A stretch of 64,000 bases of DNA from Candidatus Nanohalarchaeota archaeon (GTDB taxonomy: Archaea > Nanohalarchaeota > Nanosalinia > Nanosalinales > JAFCCC01): the NCBI GenBank assembly GCA_017610385.1, contig JAFCCC010000001.1, forward strand, positions 1 through 64,000. Reading direction: 5' to 3'. Each line of letters opens with the position of its first letter. Within the stretch, counting starts at the first letter, position 1. The notes under the pieces were generated by a model. That model was not told where the DNA came from. It did not search any database and saw only the letters and a list, made by a program, of their open reading frames with translations. This document shows positions 52,262 through 62,042 of the stretch, piece by piece. A program made the position numbers and the translations under genes.

Positions 52262-54805
52262 ATGGCAAGGATTAATAAACTTACAATGGAAGGTTTCAAG
52301 TCGTTCCAACGGAAAACCGCCATACCATTCTTTCCCGGTTTAACTGCGATTGTTGGAGAAAATGGCGCAGGTAAAACCAACATTTTAGATGCGTTATTCT
52401 TTGTTATGGGTAATCGTACATCAAAGTTAAGAACAGATAAAATGACTCATCTAATTTTTAATGGTGGAAAAAATCATAAACCAGCGGAATATGCTATGGT
52501 TACCTTGCATATTAATAATAAAGACAAGTTATTTGACGAATATCTGGGTGGTGCTCATGCAGAAGAAATTACAATTGCTAGAAAAGTGACTCGGGCGTCC
52601 TCAACATATAAATTCATGGGGAAAAATTGCCAAAGAAATATTGTTGATGAAATTCTTTCTAAATTAGCGCTAGACTCTTTTGAAAATAGCTTCATAAAAC
52701 AAAATGAAATTACTAGAATAGTAAAAAAGAATGCTCTTGAACGAAGAAAAATTGTGGATGAACTTTCAGGTGTGGCCGCCTTTGAAGAAAAAAAACAAAA
52801 AGCGATGAAAGAGTTAGAAAAAGTTGAATTAAACCTAAGAGAAAAAGATATTATTTTAGAGGAAAGAAAAACATTATTATTAAAATTAAAGTATGAAAAA
52901 GACAGCGCCTTGAAATACAAGAACCTTGACGAGTTGAAAAATAAATTAGAATTTGCAATTCTCATGTTACGAAAGAAAGTACTAATGGCTCAGGTAGAAA
53001 AAAACATTGAAAAAATCAAAGAATTAAAAATCAGAGAAAGTGAATTTACCACAGATTTAAGTGAATTAGATGTATCTTTGGATTCTACGGAAGAAGAAAT
53101 GGGTAGTTTGGATGAAGGAATTGAAAAAAACCAAGAACTATCTATTTTTAGAGAAATAGAGCATTTGAAAAACCAGGTTTTCAGGAGACAAGGCGAAATT
53201 AAAAGTAAATTATCTGAAATACGAACAATAGAACAATCTATTGAAGAAATTAACAATCTACGAAACAGATATCAAGGACGAGGTGAAAACAAGGCAGTTC
53301 GGTCAATTCTTGAATTAAATTGGATGGGGGTACATGGAACTGTAAGAGAATTAATTAGTGTGCCAGAGAGATATTCTATTGCATTAGAAACCGCTGCAGG
53401 AGGACATCTATCCGATTTGGTGGTAAATACTCGAGAAATTTCAATTAAGTGTATAAACTACCTGAAAAAAGAAAATCTAGGGCGAGTTAGGATTTTGCCA
53501 TTAGAAAAACTATCAAATCATGCTAAAAATCCAAGAACCGAGAGAGCATTACAAAATCCGGGAGTTATAGATTATGCAATTAATTTGATAAGTTTTGAAC
53601 CAAATTTCGGAAAAGCAGTAAGATATGTTTTGCAAGATACTTTGGTGGCAGAAAATTTGGAAGCAGTTAAAAATGTCGAAGGAGTACGTGTAGTTACTTT
53701 AGAAGGGGACTCTCTAAGTGCGGGTGGTGCAATGGTTGGCGGGTCAAAAATTCAATCAAGGAAAACAGAAACCAAATCTTTTGATGTATCACACAAAATA
53801 AAACGCGTTGAACTTCTAAAAAAAGAAATTGAAGATTTAAAAAGAGAGATTGGAGATTTAAATGGTGTTTTAGATCAAAAGAGATCTTTAGAAGAAAAAG
53901 AGAGTACAGATTCTAGAAGTCTAATTGATAAAAGGAAAGATATTACCAAAAGATTAGATGATTTAAGAAAATCAAGAGAGAATAGTTATTCTGAGCTATC
54001 TAATACGAAAATGACTTTGAATAAATTAGAAGGAAGTAATTTGCATTTTGAAAATGAATTAACAGAAATTGAACAAATGAGAAAAGAAATTAAAGAGTAT
54101 AAAGACAAAGAAATTGAAGAATTCATGACGTCTACTGTAGAGACTTTAAAATATAAAAGAACCTCTGCGATTAAAAAGCTCAATAACATAGGTATTGTTA
54201 ATTTTAAATCAATAGACGAGTATGACCAGTTCAAAGAAGAATATGACAAGTATAAAAACAAGGTAGAAGGCATACGAATAGAAAAAGAAGAAATTGAACA
54301 GATAATTAAAGAGGCAGAAAATAGAAAGAAAGAAAAATTTATGATTTCTTTCAAAAAACTGACAAATGATTTTGACAAGGTTTTCAAAAAAATATTTGAT
54401 GGAGGAGAAGCTTTTCTGGAGTTGGAAGATTCAGAAAATATTGAAAGTGGATTGATTATCAAAGCGCATCCACCACACAAGAAACCACATGTTATAGATT
54501 CTTTAAGTGGGGGAGAACAGACTTTAACAGCCATAGCGTTTATTTTTGCTGTTCAAGAACAAAAAAAGAGTCCTTTTTACATTTTAGACGAAATTGATGC
54601 TTCATTAGATGCAAGTAATTCTAAAAAAGTGGCGAAACTATTAAAGAAATACGCGGAAAATTTACAATTGATTATGGTTTCACATAACCAAGAAACAGTA
54701 AGATTTGCTGACCGTGTTTATGGGGTTTCCATGGAATCTGGAGTTTCCAAAATAAGATCTATTGATTTAAGTAATATTATGGATACCAAAGAATCAAATA
54801 ATTAA
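52262..54805 (+). CDS. smc: SMC chromosome-condensation ATPase, short arms
   Basis: Walker A (VGENGAGKTNILDALFF) lies near residues 32-48. The signature DSLSGGEQTLTAIAF and Walker B FYILDEIDASLDA lie near 748-778. The hinge is around 340-480 (MGVHGTVREL...GDSLSAGGAMVGG). With 847 residues in place of the usual 1,150 or so, the coiled-coil arms are much shorter than in other SMCs, while head and hinge are complete. It heads an operon with scpA and scpB. Confidence 0.95.
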   Translation: MARINKLTMEGFKSFQRKTAIPFFPGLTAIVGENGAGKTNILDALFFVMGNRTSKLRTDKMTHLIFNGGKNHKPAEYAMVTLHINNKDKLFDEYLGGAHAEEITIARKVTRASSTYKFMGKNCQRNIVDEILSKLALDSFENSFIKQNEITRIVKKNALERRKIVDELSGVAAFEEKKQKAMKELEKVELNLREKDIILEERKTLLLKLKYEKDSALKYKNLDELKNKLEFAILMLRKKVLMAQVEKNIEKIKELKIRESEFTTDLSELDVSLDSTEEEMGSLDEGIEKNQELSIFREIEHLKNQVFRRQGEIKSKLSEIRTIEQSIEEINNLRNRYQGRGENKAVRSILELNWMGVHGTVRELISVPERYSIALETAAGGHLSDLVVNTREISIKCINYLKKENLGRVRILPLEKLSNHAKNPRTERALQNPGVIDYAINLISFEPNFGKAVRYVLQDTLVAENLEAVKNVEGVRVVTLEGDSLSAGGAMVGGSKIQSRKTETKSFDVSHKIKRVELLKKEIEDLKREIGDLNGVLDQKRSLEEKESTDSRSLIDKRKDITKRLDDLRKSRENSYSELSNTKMTLNKLEGSNLHFENELTEIEQMRKEIKEYKDKEIEEFMTSTVETLKYKRTSAIKKLNNIGIVNFKSIDEYDQFKEEYDKYKNKVEGIRIEKEEIEQIIKEAENRKKEKFMISFKKLTNDFDKVFKKIFDGGEAFLELEDSENIESGLIIKAHPPHKKPHVIDSLSGGEQTLTAIAFIFAVQEQKKSPFYILDEIDASLDASNSKKVAKLLKKYAENLQLIMVSHNQETVRFADRVYGVSMESGVSKIRSIDLSNIMDTKESNN

Positions 54806-54883
54806 TATTAAACAAATGAAAGAAAGCTTTTAATACTATAGAGAGGTATATGTTTGAAAAGGGGGGCGGGCAAAGGAATTTAT

Positions 54884-55618
54884 ATGCTCGACTTAGAACT
54901 GCCAGAAACAGAGATTGCAAAGGAAGAACTTAGTATGGAGTTTATTCTAAAAAATAACTGGAATTTGGTATTAGATACACTTTCTAGAGGTCTGGATCCA
55001 TGGAATGTGGATATAACTAAACTTGCATCAAGATACAAAAAATACATTCAATCGATGGAAGATTATAACCTTAAAGTACCTGCAAGATTTATTCTTGTTT
55101 GTTCGATTCTTCTACGAATGAAAGCAGATATTTTATTTGGAAAGCGGGTTATCCATTCTGAATTACCAATAGAAGAATTTAATGAAGATTTCTTTGATAA
55201 CGACCCGCAAAAAGAGCAGTATATCCCAAATATAAGTTTTCCTGTAAGGCGTGCTCCAGTAAGAAGAGTAACTTTGGAGGACTTGAAATCTGAACTCGCA
55301 AAGGCGATGAATATTGAATACTCCCGTAAAAAAAGATGGTCTGAAAGAAAAACAGATTTTGGAATTCATTTGAAAAAATCAAATATAGAAGAAAAACTCA
55401 ATGGAATGATGGAAATACTAAGAAACGTTTTAGTAGGTCATAAAACAATTTCATTTGAAGAATTATTACAGGATAAAAATAAAAAAGAAGTGGTGGAAAA
55501 ATTCGTAAATATTTTACGATTGGAAAATAAAGATCAAATAAAATGTAGCCAAAAAGAATTTTTAGGAAAGATTCTAATAAAATTAAAAAAAGAAATGCAG
55601 GCAAGAGAAAATGAATGA
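54884..55618 (+). CDS. scpA: Segregation and condensation protein ScpA
   Basis: This kleisin joins the SMC heads. The N-terminal domain has RGLDPWNVDITKLASRYKKY near 34-53 and VPARFILVCSILLRMKADIL near 65-84; the C-terminal winged helix ends the protein. The ATG at 54884 (MLDLELPE) is preferred to TTG 54854. The stop overlaps the scpB start. Confidence 0.92.
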   Translation: MLDLELPETEIAKEELSMEFILKNNWNLVLDTLSRGLDPWNVDITKLASRYKKYIQSMEDYNLKVPARFILVCSILLRMKADILFGKRVIHSELPIEEFNEDFFDNDPQKEQYIPNISFPVRRAPVRRVTLEDLKSELAKAMNIEYSRKKRWSERKTDFGIHLKKSNIEEKLNGMMEILRNVLVGHKTISFEELLQDKNKKEVVEKFVNILRLENKDQIKCSQKEFLGKILIKLKKEMQARENE

Positions 55619-56108
55619 TAAATTGGCATTGTTAGAAGCTGCGTTGTTTTTGTCAGCGAAAGCACTTAGTGTTAATAACCTTGCAGATATTTTGGGTTTT
55701 GGTTCTCCAGGATATGTACAAAAAATAATAGATGAATTGAAAGAAGAACTAAAAAAAGATTATAGAGGCATTGAATTAATTGAAAGTAATGGAAAATATG
55801 AATTAAAGGTTAAATCGAGTTTAATTAATAAAGTTGCATATCTTGCTCCAGATCAAGATATTTCCTCGGGAACTCTTAGAACACTATCTCTAATAGCCTA
55901 TGAAACACCAGTTCAACAAAGCAAAATAATTGAAATTAGGGGAAATCGAGGATATTATCAAATTCAAGAATTAAAGGAAAGGGGTTTTGTAACTTCTGAA
56001 AGAAAGGGAAGGACCAATGTTTTAAGTATCACCAAAAGCTTCTTGGATTATTTTGGATTAGAAACTCCCGAAGAATTTAGAATGAATTTTTCAGCTGATT
56101 CTCAGTAA
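55611..56108 (+). CDS. scpB: Segregation and condensation protein ScpB
   Basis: ScpB has two winged helices (LLEAALFLSAKALSVNNLAD near 5-24; LRTLSLIAYETPVQQSKIIE near 88-107) and GYYQIQELKERGFV. It binds ScpA as a dimer. The eight-base overlap with scpA fits coupled translation. Confidence 0.93.
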   Translation: MNDKLALLEAALFLSAKALSVNNLADILGFGSPGYVQKIIDELKEELKKDYRGIELIESNGKYELKVKSSLINKVAYLAPDQDISSGTLRTLSLIAYETPVQQSKIIEIRGNRGYYQIQELKERGFVTSERKGRTNVLSITKSFLDYFGLETPEEFRMNFSADSQ

Positions 56109-56153
56109 ACGCAATAGTACAGAATTATAAACTTTCAAATAGTAGAGTTTCTT

Positions 56154-58124
56154 ATGGTTTATGAAATTTCATCTATTGATTTATTGGCATTGCTTCCTGA
56201 GTTGCAACAATTAGAAGGAAGTAGAATAAGTAAAATTTATCAAAGAGATAATGAAATAATCTTGGATGTGTATAAAAGTGGGGATAAAAAATATTCCTTG
56301 TTCTTGGCTGCCGGAAAGGCATTTCTAACAAATTATAAAAGAAAAGTTCCAGAGATTCCTCCAAATTTTTGCATGTTTCTTAGGAAATATTTGTTAGGAA
56401 AATATATTACAAAAATAAAACAAAGGAGTTTTGATAGGATTTTAGAAATTCAGATAGAACATTATATTTTAATTTGTGAGGTATTCGGTTCAGGCAACTT
56501 CATTCTAGTGAGTCATGAAAAAATTTTGGCGGCTATGCATCCAAAAAAATGGAAAGACCGTTCTATTTTTAGAGGTGAGTTATACAAAGCCCCGCCTTCG
56601 TCTTTAGACCCCCGACTAATAAAACCAGAATCATTTGCAAATATAAGAAATTTTGACAAACCAATTGTTTCTGCACTTTCTACTATATTTGGAATTGGTG
56701 GGAATTACGCAGAAGAGGTATTATACAGAACTGGGGTAGATAAGAATACCTCATGTAAAACTCTAGAAATAAAACAACTAAACCTGATCTTACACACACT
56801 AATAAAACTAATTTTAGGAGTAAATACTCTTTTTAAACCGAATATTGTGTATAAGGATGGTGAACCTTTGCTAGTTCTTCCAATAGACTTTTTTAAATAC
56901 AAAAATTTTGAAAAAACATATTTTGAAACTTTTTCCAGAGCATTAGACGAATATTATACCTCCCTTGAAAAAAAAGAATCTATAGAAGAATTTATTGCGC
57001 CACAACAGAATAAAGTAGAGGAATTAGAAAGAATTAAAAAACAACAAATTGAAACACTTTCTAAATTGGAAAATGAGCATGAAAAAAGTAAGGAAAAAGC
57101 AGATTTGATATATCGTAATTATTCTCTAGTCGAAACAATTATCAGTGCTCTAAATTCTGCAAGAGGAAAATATGATCAAAAAGAAATAGAAGAAAAACTA
57201 TCACAAGAAAAAGCGCGGGGCGGTATTGAAGCAGGAGCAGTTATTTCAATTAATTTTGCAACCAAGATGGTTCTATTGGATTTGGAACAAGAAATTGAAG
57301 TTGATTTTTCGTTGGGTGTAGAAAAAAATGCTGAGCGATATTATGAACAATCGAAACAAGCCAATAGAAAAATGGGTGGCCTAAGAAAGGCCTTAGAAGA
57401 AACCAAATTAAAATTGAATAAACTTGAGAGTAAGGAAATTCCAATACAATCTGAATCATTTCGACCAATTTATAGTAATCGAAAAAAATATTGGTATGAG
57501 ACATTTCGATGGTATTTTACTAAAGAAAATATCTTGGTCATTGGTGGAAAAGATGCTATGACCAATGAAATTTTAATTAAAAAATACACAGAAAGCACAG
57601 ATATTGTAATGCACGCCGAGCTACCTGGTGCACCGTTTGTAGTAATTAAATCAAACGGAGGCAATATTTCTGAAGAAGTACTCAAAGAAGCTGCGATATT
57701 TGGTATATCTTATTCTTCTTCATGGAGCAAAGGAATAGGAAATGCAGATATTTATTATATTAAACCAGAACAGGTTGTTAAAGTTCCTGGGTTATCAAAG
57801 GGAGCGTTTCAAATACAAGGTAAGCGAAATTATATCTATCATGCACCACTAGAACTGGCTATAGGCCTTCTTGAAAAAGATTCGGATCTTCGAATCATGG
57901 GTGGCCCAATAAACTCTGTAAAAGACGTATGTAAAACATACGTGATAATTAAATATGGCGTGGATAAAAAATCAGATATTGCAAAGAAAATCAAATTCTA
58001 TTTCGAAAAAAACATTAAAGAAAAAATAGACTTAGATGAAATAATTCGAGCATTGCCTCCTGGAAATTGTAAAATTGAGAGATATTCTGAACAAATAAAT
58101 AGAACTACGAGCACTCGTAGTTAA
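56154..58124 (+). CDS. NFACT family protein (Rqc2/RqcH-like)
   Basis: The 656-residue protein has the NFACT-N domain (MVYEISSIDLLALLPELQQL; GSRISKIYQRDNEIILDVY), a central coiled coil (about 265-330 and 395-440) and NFACT-R/DUF814 (ENILVIGGKDAMTNEILIKK; HAELPGAPFVVIKS). Relatives recruit Ala-tRNA to stalled large subunits and add C-terminal tails. It is complete. The final codons form a terminator hairpin. Confidence 0.9.
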   Translation: MVYEISSIDLLALLPELQQLEGSRISKIYQRDNEIILDVYKSGDKKYSLFLAAGKAFLTNYKRKVPEIPPNFCMFLRKYLLGKYITKIKQRSFDRILEIQIEHYILICEVFGSGNFILVSHEKILAAMHPKKWKDRSIFRGELYKAPPSSLDPRLIKPESFANIRNFDKPIVSALSTIFGIGGNYAEEVLYRTGVDKNTSCKTLEIKQLNLILHTLIKLILGVNTLFKPNIVYKDGEPLLVLPIDFFKYKNFEKTYFETFSRALDEYYTSLEKKESIEEFIAPQQNKVEELERIKKQQIETLSKLENEHEKSKEKADLIYRNYSLVETIISALNSARGKYDQKEIEEKLSQEKARGGIEAGAVISINFATKMVLLDLEQEIEVDFSLGVEKNAERYYEQSKQANRKMGGLRKALEETKLKLNKLESKEIPIQSESFRPIYSNRKKYWYETFRWYFTKENILVIGGKDAMTNEILIKKYTESTDIVMHAELPGAPFVVIKSNGGNISEEVLKEAAIFGISYSSSWSKGIGNADIYYIKPEQVVKVPGLSKGAFQIQGKRNYIYHAPLELAIGLLEKDSDLRIMGGPINSVKDVCKTYVIIKYGVDKKSDIAKKIKFYFEKNIKEKIDLDEIIRALPPGNCKIERYSEQINRTTSTRS

Positions 58125-58133
58125 ACCTTTTTT
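58103..58133 (+). terminator. Hairpin plus T-run at NFACT gene end
   Basis: AACTACGA-GCAC-TCGTAGTT, whose 3' arm ends at the first base of the stop codon TAA, is followed by AACCTTTTTTT. This is a Rho-independent-like signal partly inside coding sequence. Confidence 0.55.
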
Positions 58134-58275
58134 AGTGGAATACTGGAACGCAGGTAACTACTAAGTTATGTAAAATCTTTAATAAATAAAGATAGTGTCT
58201 TAAAAAGCTTATGTGAATTAAAAATTCAGTAATAAAACGCATTTGAATTTAAGATGCAACTGGTCTGTGTTAGAA

Positions 58276-60540
58276 ATGAAAATCGAATCCTTATTAGGTA
58301 TGAATTTACCAAAATACGTTATTGATAACTTAAAGAAAAACAACATAGTTGAATTAAATCCACCACAAGAAAAAGCAATATCTTTGGGTGTGTTAACTGG
58401 TCAAAGCTTAATTGTGTCCACTCCAACCGCGTCAGGAAAAACTTTAATTGCGACTTTGGCTATTTCAAAACTCTTTACTGATTCTAAAGGAAAAGCCATT
58501 TACATAGTTCCATTAAAAGCCCTGGCTAATGAAAAATATAACTACTTCAAAGAGTTTTTTAACTCTCAAAAGATAAATGTTGGAATTTCAACAGGAGATT
58601 TTGATTCAAAAAGCCCACAGTTAGCAGATAAAGACCTAATTATTGCTACTGTAGAACGTGTTGATTCTTTGTTAAGACATAATGTTCCTTGGTTGTCTCA
58701 GGTCAAACTAGTAATAGCTGATGAGATACACCTTTTAAATGACCGTTCCCGAGGCCCAACATTAGAAGTTGCTTTAACCCGTTTAAAAGAAATTATAGAT
58801 TTTCAATTTTTAGGATTAAGCGCCACCATTAAAAATTCAGAGGAGCTTGCCGCTTGGCTAAATTGCAAAGTAATTAACAGCGAATATCGTCCAGTGGAAT
58901 TAGAAGAAGGTATTTTATATAATAATGAAATAGAGTTTTATTCTACTAAAAAAGATAAATCAGAATTTCAAAGAGGTAGTAATTTTTTGAAAGAGGGATG
59001 TAGGTCACAAAAAATCATCAAAGAATTTAACAGCGGCTTATTTGACTTAATAAAAGATACTTTAAAAAAAGATAAACAGGCATTGGTTTTTGTAAGAAGT
59101 AGAAGAAGTGGGGAAAGTACTGCTAAGAAATCAACTAAGATTTCACAATCGTTTTTGAATAAAAAGGAATCTGAAAAACTAATGCAAATGTCACTCAAAG
59201 CAGAAAATGTGCTTTCTACCCCTACTGCTCAGTGTAAAAATTTATCATACTGTTTAAAATCTGGTGTGGCATTTCATCATGCGGGTTTATTAAACGAACA
59301 AAAAAGAATAATTGAGACTGCGTTTAGAGAAGGATTAATTAAAATAATTTTTGCGACTCCGACACTTGCAATGGGTGTTTCTTTACCAGCTTATCGCGTA
59401 ATAATACAGGATTTACGTCGATATAGCAATTATGGCTTGAATTTTATCCCTGTTTTAGAATATAAACAATTTGCGGGGCGAGCGGGGCGACCAGAGCACC
59501 ATATGACAGGAGAATCGATTTGTATTGCAAAAGATCTTAAAATGAAAGAAGAAATTAAAAAAAGATATATTTTTGGCGATGTTGAAAATATTTATTCTAA
59601 ATTGGCTGTGGAACCAATTCTCAGAACGCATATTCTAAGTCTAATTGCTACGCATTCTGTTTCAAGTCAAGCAGAATTGCTGGATTTTTTTTCTAAAACC
59701 TTTTACGCATATCAGTATCGCAATTTAAGCAAAATAGAGACTCATTTAGAAAATATTATCAATAACCTAACAGAATATGGATTTATAAAACAAGGGAAAG
59801 AATTAGAAGCAGATTTTTTAGGTAAACGTGTCTCTGAATTATATATAGATCCATACACTGCCCAGTACCTCTTGAGTAATTTAGAGCCACATAAAGACCA
59901 TCAAATTCATGAAATTGGTCTTTTAAAGCTCCTTTGTGATTCAATAGAAATGAAACCGCTCTTATCCCTAAAAAAAGCAGATTACGCATACTTAGAAGGA
60001 TTATTAGAAGGAAGTGAACAAGTCCTGCTGGGAACCATTCCAAAAGAATGGGATTATAATTATGAGCAGTTTTTAAGATCATTCAAAACCGCATTGGCAA
60101 TACATGAATGGATAAATGAACAAGGAGAGGATAAATTAATGCAAACTTACGGAGTATCTCCCGGCAGCCTAAGAGTTAAATCAGAAATACTAAATTGGCT
60201 ATTATACGCGTGTAAGGAATTTTGTTCTATTAAAAAGTGGAATAATCTCTATTCACAAATTGAGTTATTAAGAATAAGATTAAAATACGGTGTAAAAGCA
60301 GAATTGCTTCCATTATTGAAATTTAGAGGGATTGGACGAGTGCGGGCGCGAAAATTATTTGATAAAAACATTAAAAACTCTCAGGATTTACTCAATTGCT
60401 CATTTGAGCGTTTAAAAACAATTGTTGGTAAACAGACTGCAATAAATATTAAAAACGAACTTGGTCAACGTCATTTTGATAGAGAAAATGTATTAGATTA
60501 CTTTAAAAATACTTCGGTGGACGATAAAATGCCGCTCTAA
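58276..60540 (+). CDS. hel308: Hel308-type DNA helicase
   Basis: This SF2 Ski2-like helicase has STPTASGKTLIA near 44-55, VIADEIHLLND near 147-157, FATPTLAMGVSLPAYRV near 358 and QFAGRAGRPEH near 396. The C-terminal ratchet and helix-loop-helix (LLKFRGIGRVRARKLF) are complete. It remodels stalled forks. ATG 58276 is used; TTG 58243 is only an alternative. The end overlaps the convergent MinD gene by 38 bases. Confidence 0.94.
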   Translation: MKIESLLGMNLPKYVIDNLKKNNIVELNPPQEKAISLGVLTGQSLIVSTPTASGKTLIATLAISKLFTDSKGKAIYIVPLKALANEKYNYFKEFFNSQKINVGISTGDFDSKSPQLADKDLIIATVERVDSLLRHNVPWLSQVKLVIADEIHLLNDRSRGPTLEVALTRLKEIIDFQFLGLSATIKNSEELAAWLNCKVINSEYRPVELEEGILYNNEIEFYSTKKDKSEFQRGSNFLKEGCRSQKIIKEFNSGLFDLIKDTLKKDKQALVFVRSRRSGESTAKKSTKISQSFLNKKESEKLMQMSLKAENVLSTPTAQCKNLSYCLKSGVAFHHAGLLNEQKRIIETAFREGLIKIIFATPTLAMGVSLPAYRVIIQDLRRYSNYGLNFIPVLEYKQFAGRAGRPEHHMTGESICIAKDLKMKEEIKKRYIFGDVENIYSKLAVEPILRTHILSLIATHSVSSQAELLDFFSKTFYAYQYRNLSKIETHLENIINNLTEYGFIKQGKELEADFLGKRVSELYIDPYTAQYLLSNLEPHKDHQIHEIGLLKLLCDSIEMKPLLSLKKADYAYLEGLLEGSEQVLLGTIPKEWDYNYEQFLRSFKTALAIHEWINEQGEDKLMQTYGVSPGSLRVKSEILNWLLYACKEFCSIKKWNNLYSQIELLRIRLKYGVKAELLPLLKFRGIGRVRARKLFDKNIKNSQDLLNCSFERLKTIVGKQTAINIKNELGQRHFDRENVLDYFKNTSVDDKMPL

Positions 60541-61261
60541 TTCTATTTTTAAGTGATTTTTCTTTTGGTTCTACACCTAAAAGCCTATATGCAGTATTCA
60601 TAAATTGTCGAGAAACTTTGGATTTAGGAGAATAAGTAACAACAGGTATTCTTAATGCAATTGCTTCTCTAACACGTTTATGATCTGTTATTTCTCCTAA
60701 AAGTCGCTGATTTAATGTCTCTTCAATGTTCTGTGCAGTTAATTGACTTTTTTCATTTCTTTTCTTATTAATTACTACACCCGAAATTGGGCGGTTATAT
60801 TTTTCAGCAAGTTTGATAATTCCAATCGCGTTAGTTATAGAAGGCATTTCTGGCTCAGTAACTATAATTATCTCGTCAGATGCCTGAATGACGCCTTCTG
60901 CTACTTTTCCAGATCCAGAAGGACCGTCTATTAAAATTACATCTCGATCTCCTGTAAAATCTAATAGAATATTTTTTAATCTTGTAATATCCTCACTATA
61001 ATCCAAAATAGATGCGGGAATAATTGCTACGCCGTTAATTTTATAAAAAGCTTCTGTAATAAATGCGCGACCGGCCATAACGTCATTTAACGTAGTCAGA
61101 GGCTCTATTCCAAAATGTTGAATCAAATTTGCACCACTTAAATCCGCATCAACAATTAAAACACTTTTACTAAGGTTAGAAAGTGCTGAACCCAGGTTTG
61201 CAACTAAAGTCGTTTTACCAACGCCTCCTTTTCCAGAAAGAACACCAATAGTTCTAGTCAT
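60503..61261 (-). CDS. MinD/ParA-family ATPase
   Basis: This deviant Walker A ATPase begins TRTIGVLSGKGGVGKTTLVA and has VDADLSGANL near 38-47 and ILIDGPSGSGK near 110-120. A basic amphipathic end (KSLKNRIRAAFYRPPKYF) could bind membrane, as in MinD. It probably positions a cell structure; no partner is adjacent. Confidence 0.88.
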   Translation of the reverse strand: MTRTIGVLSGKGGVGKTTLVANLGSALSNLSKSVLIVDADLSGANLIQHFGIEPLTTLNDVMAGRAFITEAFYKINGVAIIPASILDYSEDITRLKNILLDFTGDRDVILIDGPSGSGKVAEGVIQASDEIIIVTEPEMPSITNAIGIIKLAEKYNRPISGVVINKKRNEKSQLTAQNIEETLNQRLLGEITDHKRVREAIALRIPVVTYSPKSKVSRQFMNTAYRLLGVEPKEKSLKNRIRAAFYRPPKYF

Positions 61262-61351
61262 ACTTACCTTTTGTTAAATTTCCTTAATAAATGTAGTTGA
61301 AATTAAAAAACAGATATAAAGTTATGTTCTTGCAATAACTAACAGATAAAA

Positions 61352-61897
61352 ATGTCAATTACAGGGACGCTCGCACAAAATAAAGTTAGAGTTACAAAAG
61401 AAATAGATCAGATTCACTCAGAAAAATATTATGGAAAAATAATTTCTGATTCTGGAAAAGATGTATTAGAATTATCTCTAACAGAAACGATGCATCTAGT
61501 CAATAAAGGAGAATTAACATTAAAGGACGGTAGAAAAAAATTAAATAATGAAGTAGTTTACGAGCGATTCTGCGAAATCGATGCAGAATTTCCACAGAAA
61601 TACACAGTTTATGCGGATTTGCGGGAACGAGGATATATTGTAAAAAGTGGTTTCAAATTTGGTACACACTTTAGAGTTTATTCCAGAGGAGTAAACCCTT
61701 ACAAAGAAGGCCAAAAAGAACAAAAAGAACATACTAAATGGGTTGTACATGCAGTTCCTGAAAATTATACATTATCTTATCAAGAAATGTCAAGATCTGT
61801 CCGTTTGGCTCAAAACATTAGAACTAAAATGCTTTGGGCGGTTGTAGATTCGGAAAATGAAGTCACGTACTATGAGATATATCGTTTAAGACCATAG
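61352..61897 (+). CDS. endA: tRNA-splicing endonuclease EndA
   Basis: EndA cuts bulge-helix-bulge motifs in tRNAs and other RNAs. The catalytic triad is Tyr110 (FGTHFRVYSRG), His127 (KEHTKWVVHAV) and Lys159 (RLAQNIRTKML). The 181-residue single unit would act as a homotetramer or with another subunit. The loop between Tyr110 and His127 is longer than in the short Methanocaldococcus-type enzyme and Lys-rich (KEGQKEQK). The many introns in this window are its expected substrates, including non-canonical sites. Confidence 0.94.
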   Translation: MSITGTLAQNKVRVTKEIDQIHSEKYYGKIISDSGKDVLELSLTETMHLVNKGELTLKDGRKKLNNEVVYERFCEIDAEFPQKYTVYADLRERGYIVKSGFKFGTHFRVYSRGVNPYKEGQKEQKEHTKWVVHAVPENYTLSYQEMSRSVRLAQNIRTKMLWAVVDSENEVTYYEIYRLRP

Positions 61898-62042
61898 AAC
61901 TATGAAAGAAATCTTTACTGGCATCGATCTAAATAAAGTAGAATTAAGCACAATTAGAAGATTCTAATATAATTCTCATAATGGTTCTAAGATACTACTG
62001 ATAATAGCTAACTTGAAATAAAGAGATTCATAAATATATGGT

